The position numbers and the translations under genes were made by a program. Under the pieces are notes generated by a model. The model saw nothing but the letters and a program-made list of their open reading frames with translations, did no database searches and had not been told where the DNA came from. Shown in pieces: positions 5,234 through 5,294 of a stretch of DNA of 5,294 bases; positions within the stretch are counted from its first letter, which is position 1; each line of letters starts with the position of its first letter. Source of the stretch: Desulfobacteraceae bacterium (GTDB taxonomy: Bacteria > Desulfobacterota > DSM-4660 > Desulfatiglandales > Desulfatiglandaceae); NCBI GenBank assembly GCA_030597505.1, contig JAUVRS010000200.1, positions 1 through 5,294 on the forward strand, given 5' to 3'.

Positions 5234-5294
5234 TTGGGGATCTCCTTCCAATTTGATCGCTTCAATGTAGGAATTTTGACCTCTCCAGTTAGGC
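5230..5294 (-). CDS. Probable C-terminal tail of an upstream gene, 5' part outside the window
   Basis: On the minus strand one frame is open from the right edge for 20 codons and ends at TGA (5232-5230). This stop overlaps the cupin ATG as ATGA, the usual sign of translational coupling in a compact operon. The last residues read ...NWKEIPK. The tail is too short to identify a family. The cupin's own frame is also open to the edge, so this stretch could be non-coding leader or an N-terminal extension of the cupin. The AAGGAG site just before the cupin ATG, together with the ATGA overlap, makes an upstream gene the better guess. Confidence 0.38.
   Translation of the reverse strand, partial: LTGEVKIPTLKRSNWKEIPK

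Overview
The window carries five clearly supported genes, all on the minus strand, plus the probable tail of a sixth. Read in the direction of transcription (from high to low coordinates) they are: the probable last ~20 codons of an unidentified gene at the right edge; a small single-domain cupin (start 5233); an NAD(P)+-dependent aldehyde dehydrogenase (start 4838); an FGGY-family sugar kinase of xylulokinase type (start 3367); a HAD-superfamily hydrolase (start 1622); and an AAA_14/DUF4143-type ATPase (start 723) that runs off the left edge. There are no tRNA, rRNA or CRISPR signals and no recognisable transposase. The plus-strand reading frames lie over these genes and look like shadows.

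Right half (3387-5294 plus the kinase): cupin, aldehyde dehydrogenase and sugar kinase are spaced by 11 and 19 bp, each with a purine-rich ribosome binding site, and the cupin start appears to overlap the stop of the preceding gene as ATGA. This is a compact operon. The gene content suggests catabolism of a sugar, polyol or sugar-derived aldehyde, with the kinase delivering a ketose phosphate to central metabolism. The sequence alone does not fix the substrate, and the pathway may continue outside the window to the right.

Left half: the kinase is followed by a 209-bp gap almost filled by an imperfect palindromic element (27-bp arms with 22 matches, built partly from 7-bp GRCTGAA-like units), then the HAD hydrolase. 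A second, 245-bp, AT-rich gap holds three TATCCTGT units, a hairpin and a nested set of dyads just upstream of the ATPase gene. This half looks like accessory, loosely organised sequence, in contrast to the tight operon.

Organism: a Gram-negative-like bacterium of intermediate G+C. The TATCCTGT-type and GGCTGAA-type intergenic repeats are, from memory, reminiscent of Desulfobacterota (former Deltaproteobacteria) and related environmental lineages. This is an impression, not a proof. I see no clearly undescribed multi-gene system. The items most worth a second look are the palindromic element, the HAD protein with Asn in place of its general acid/base Asp, and the uncharacterised cupin-dehydrogenase-kinase grouping.
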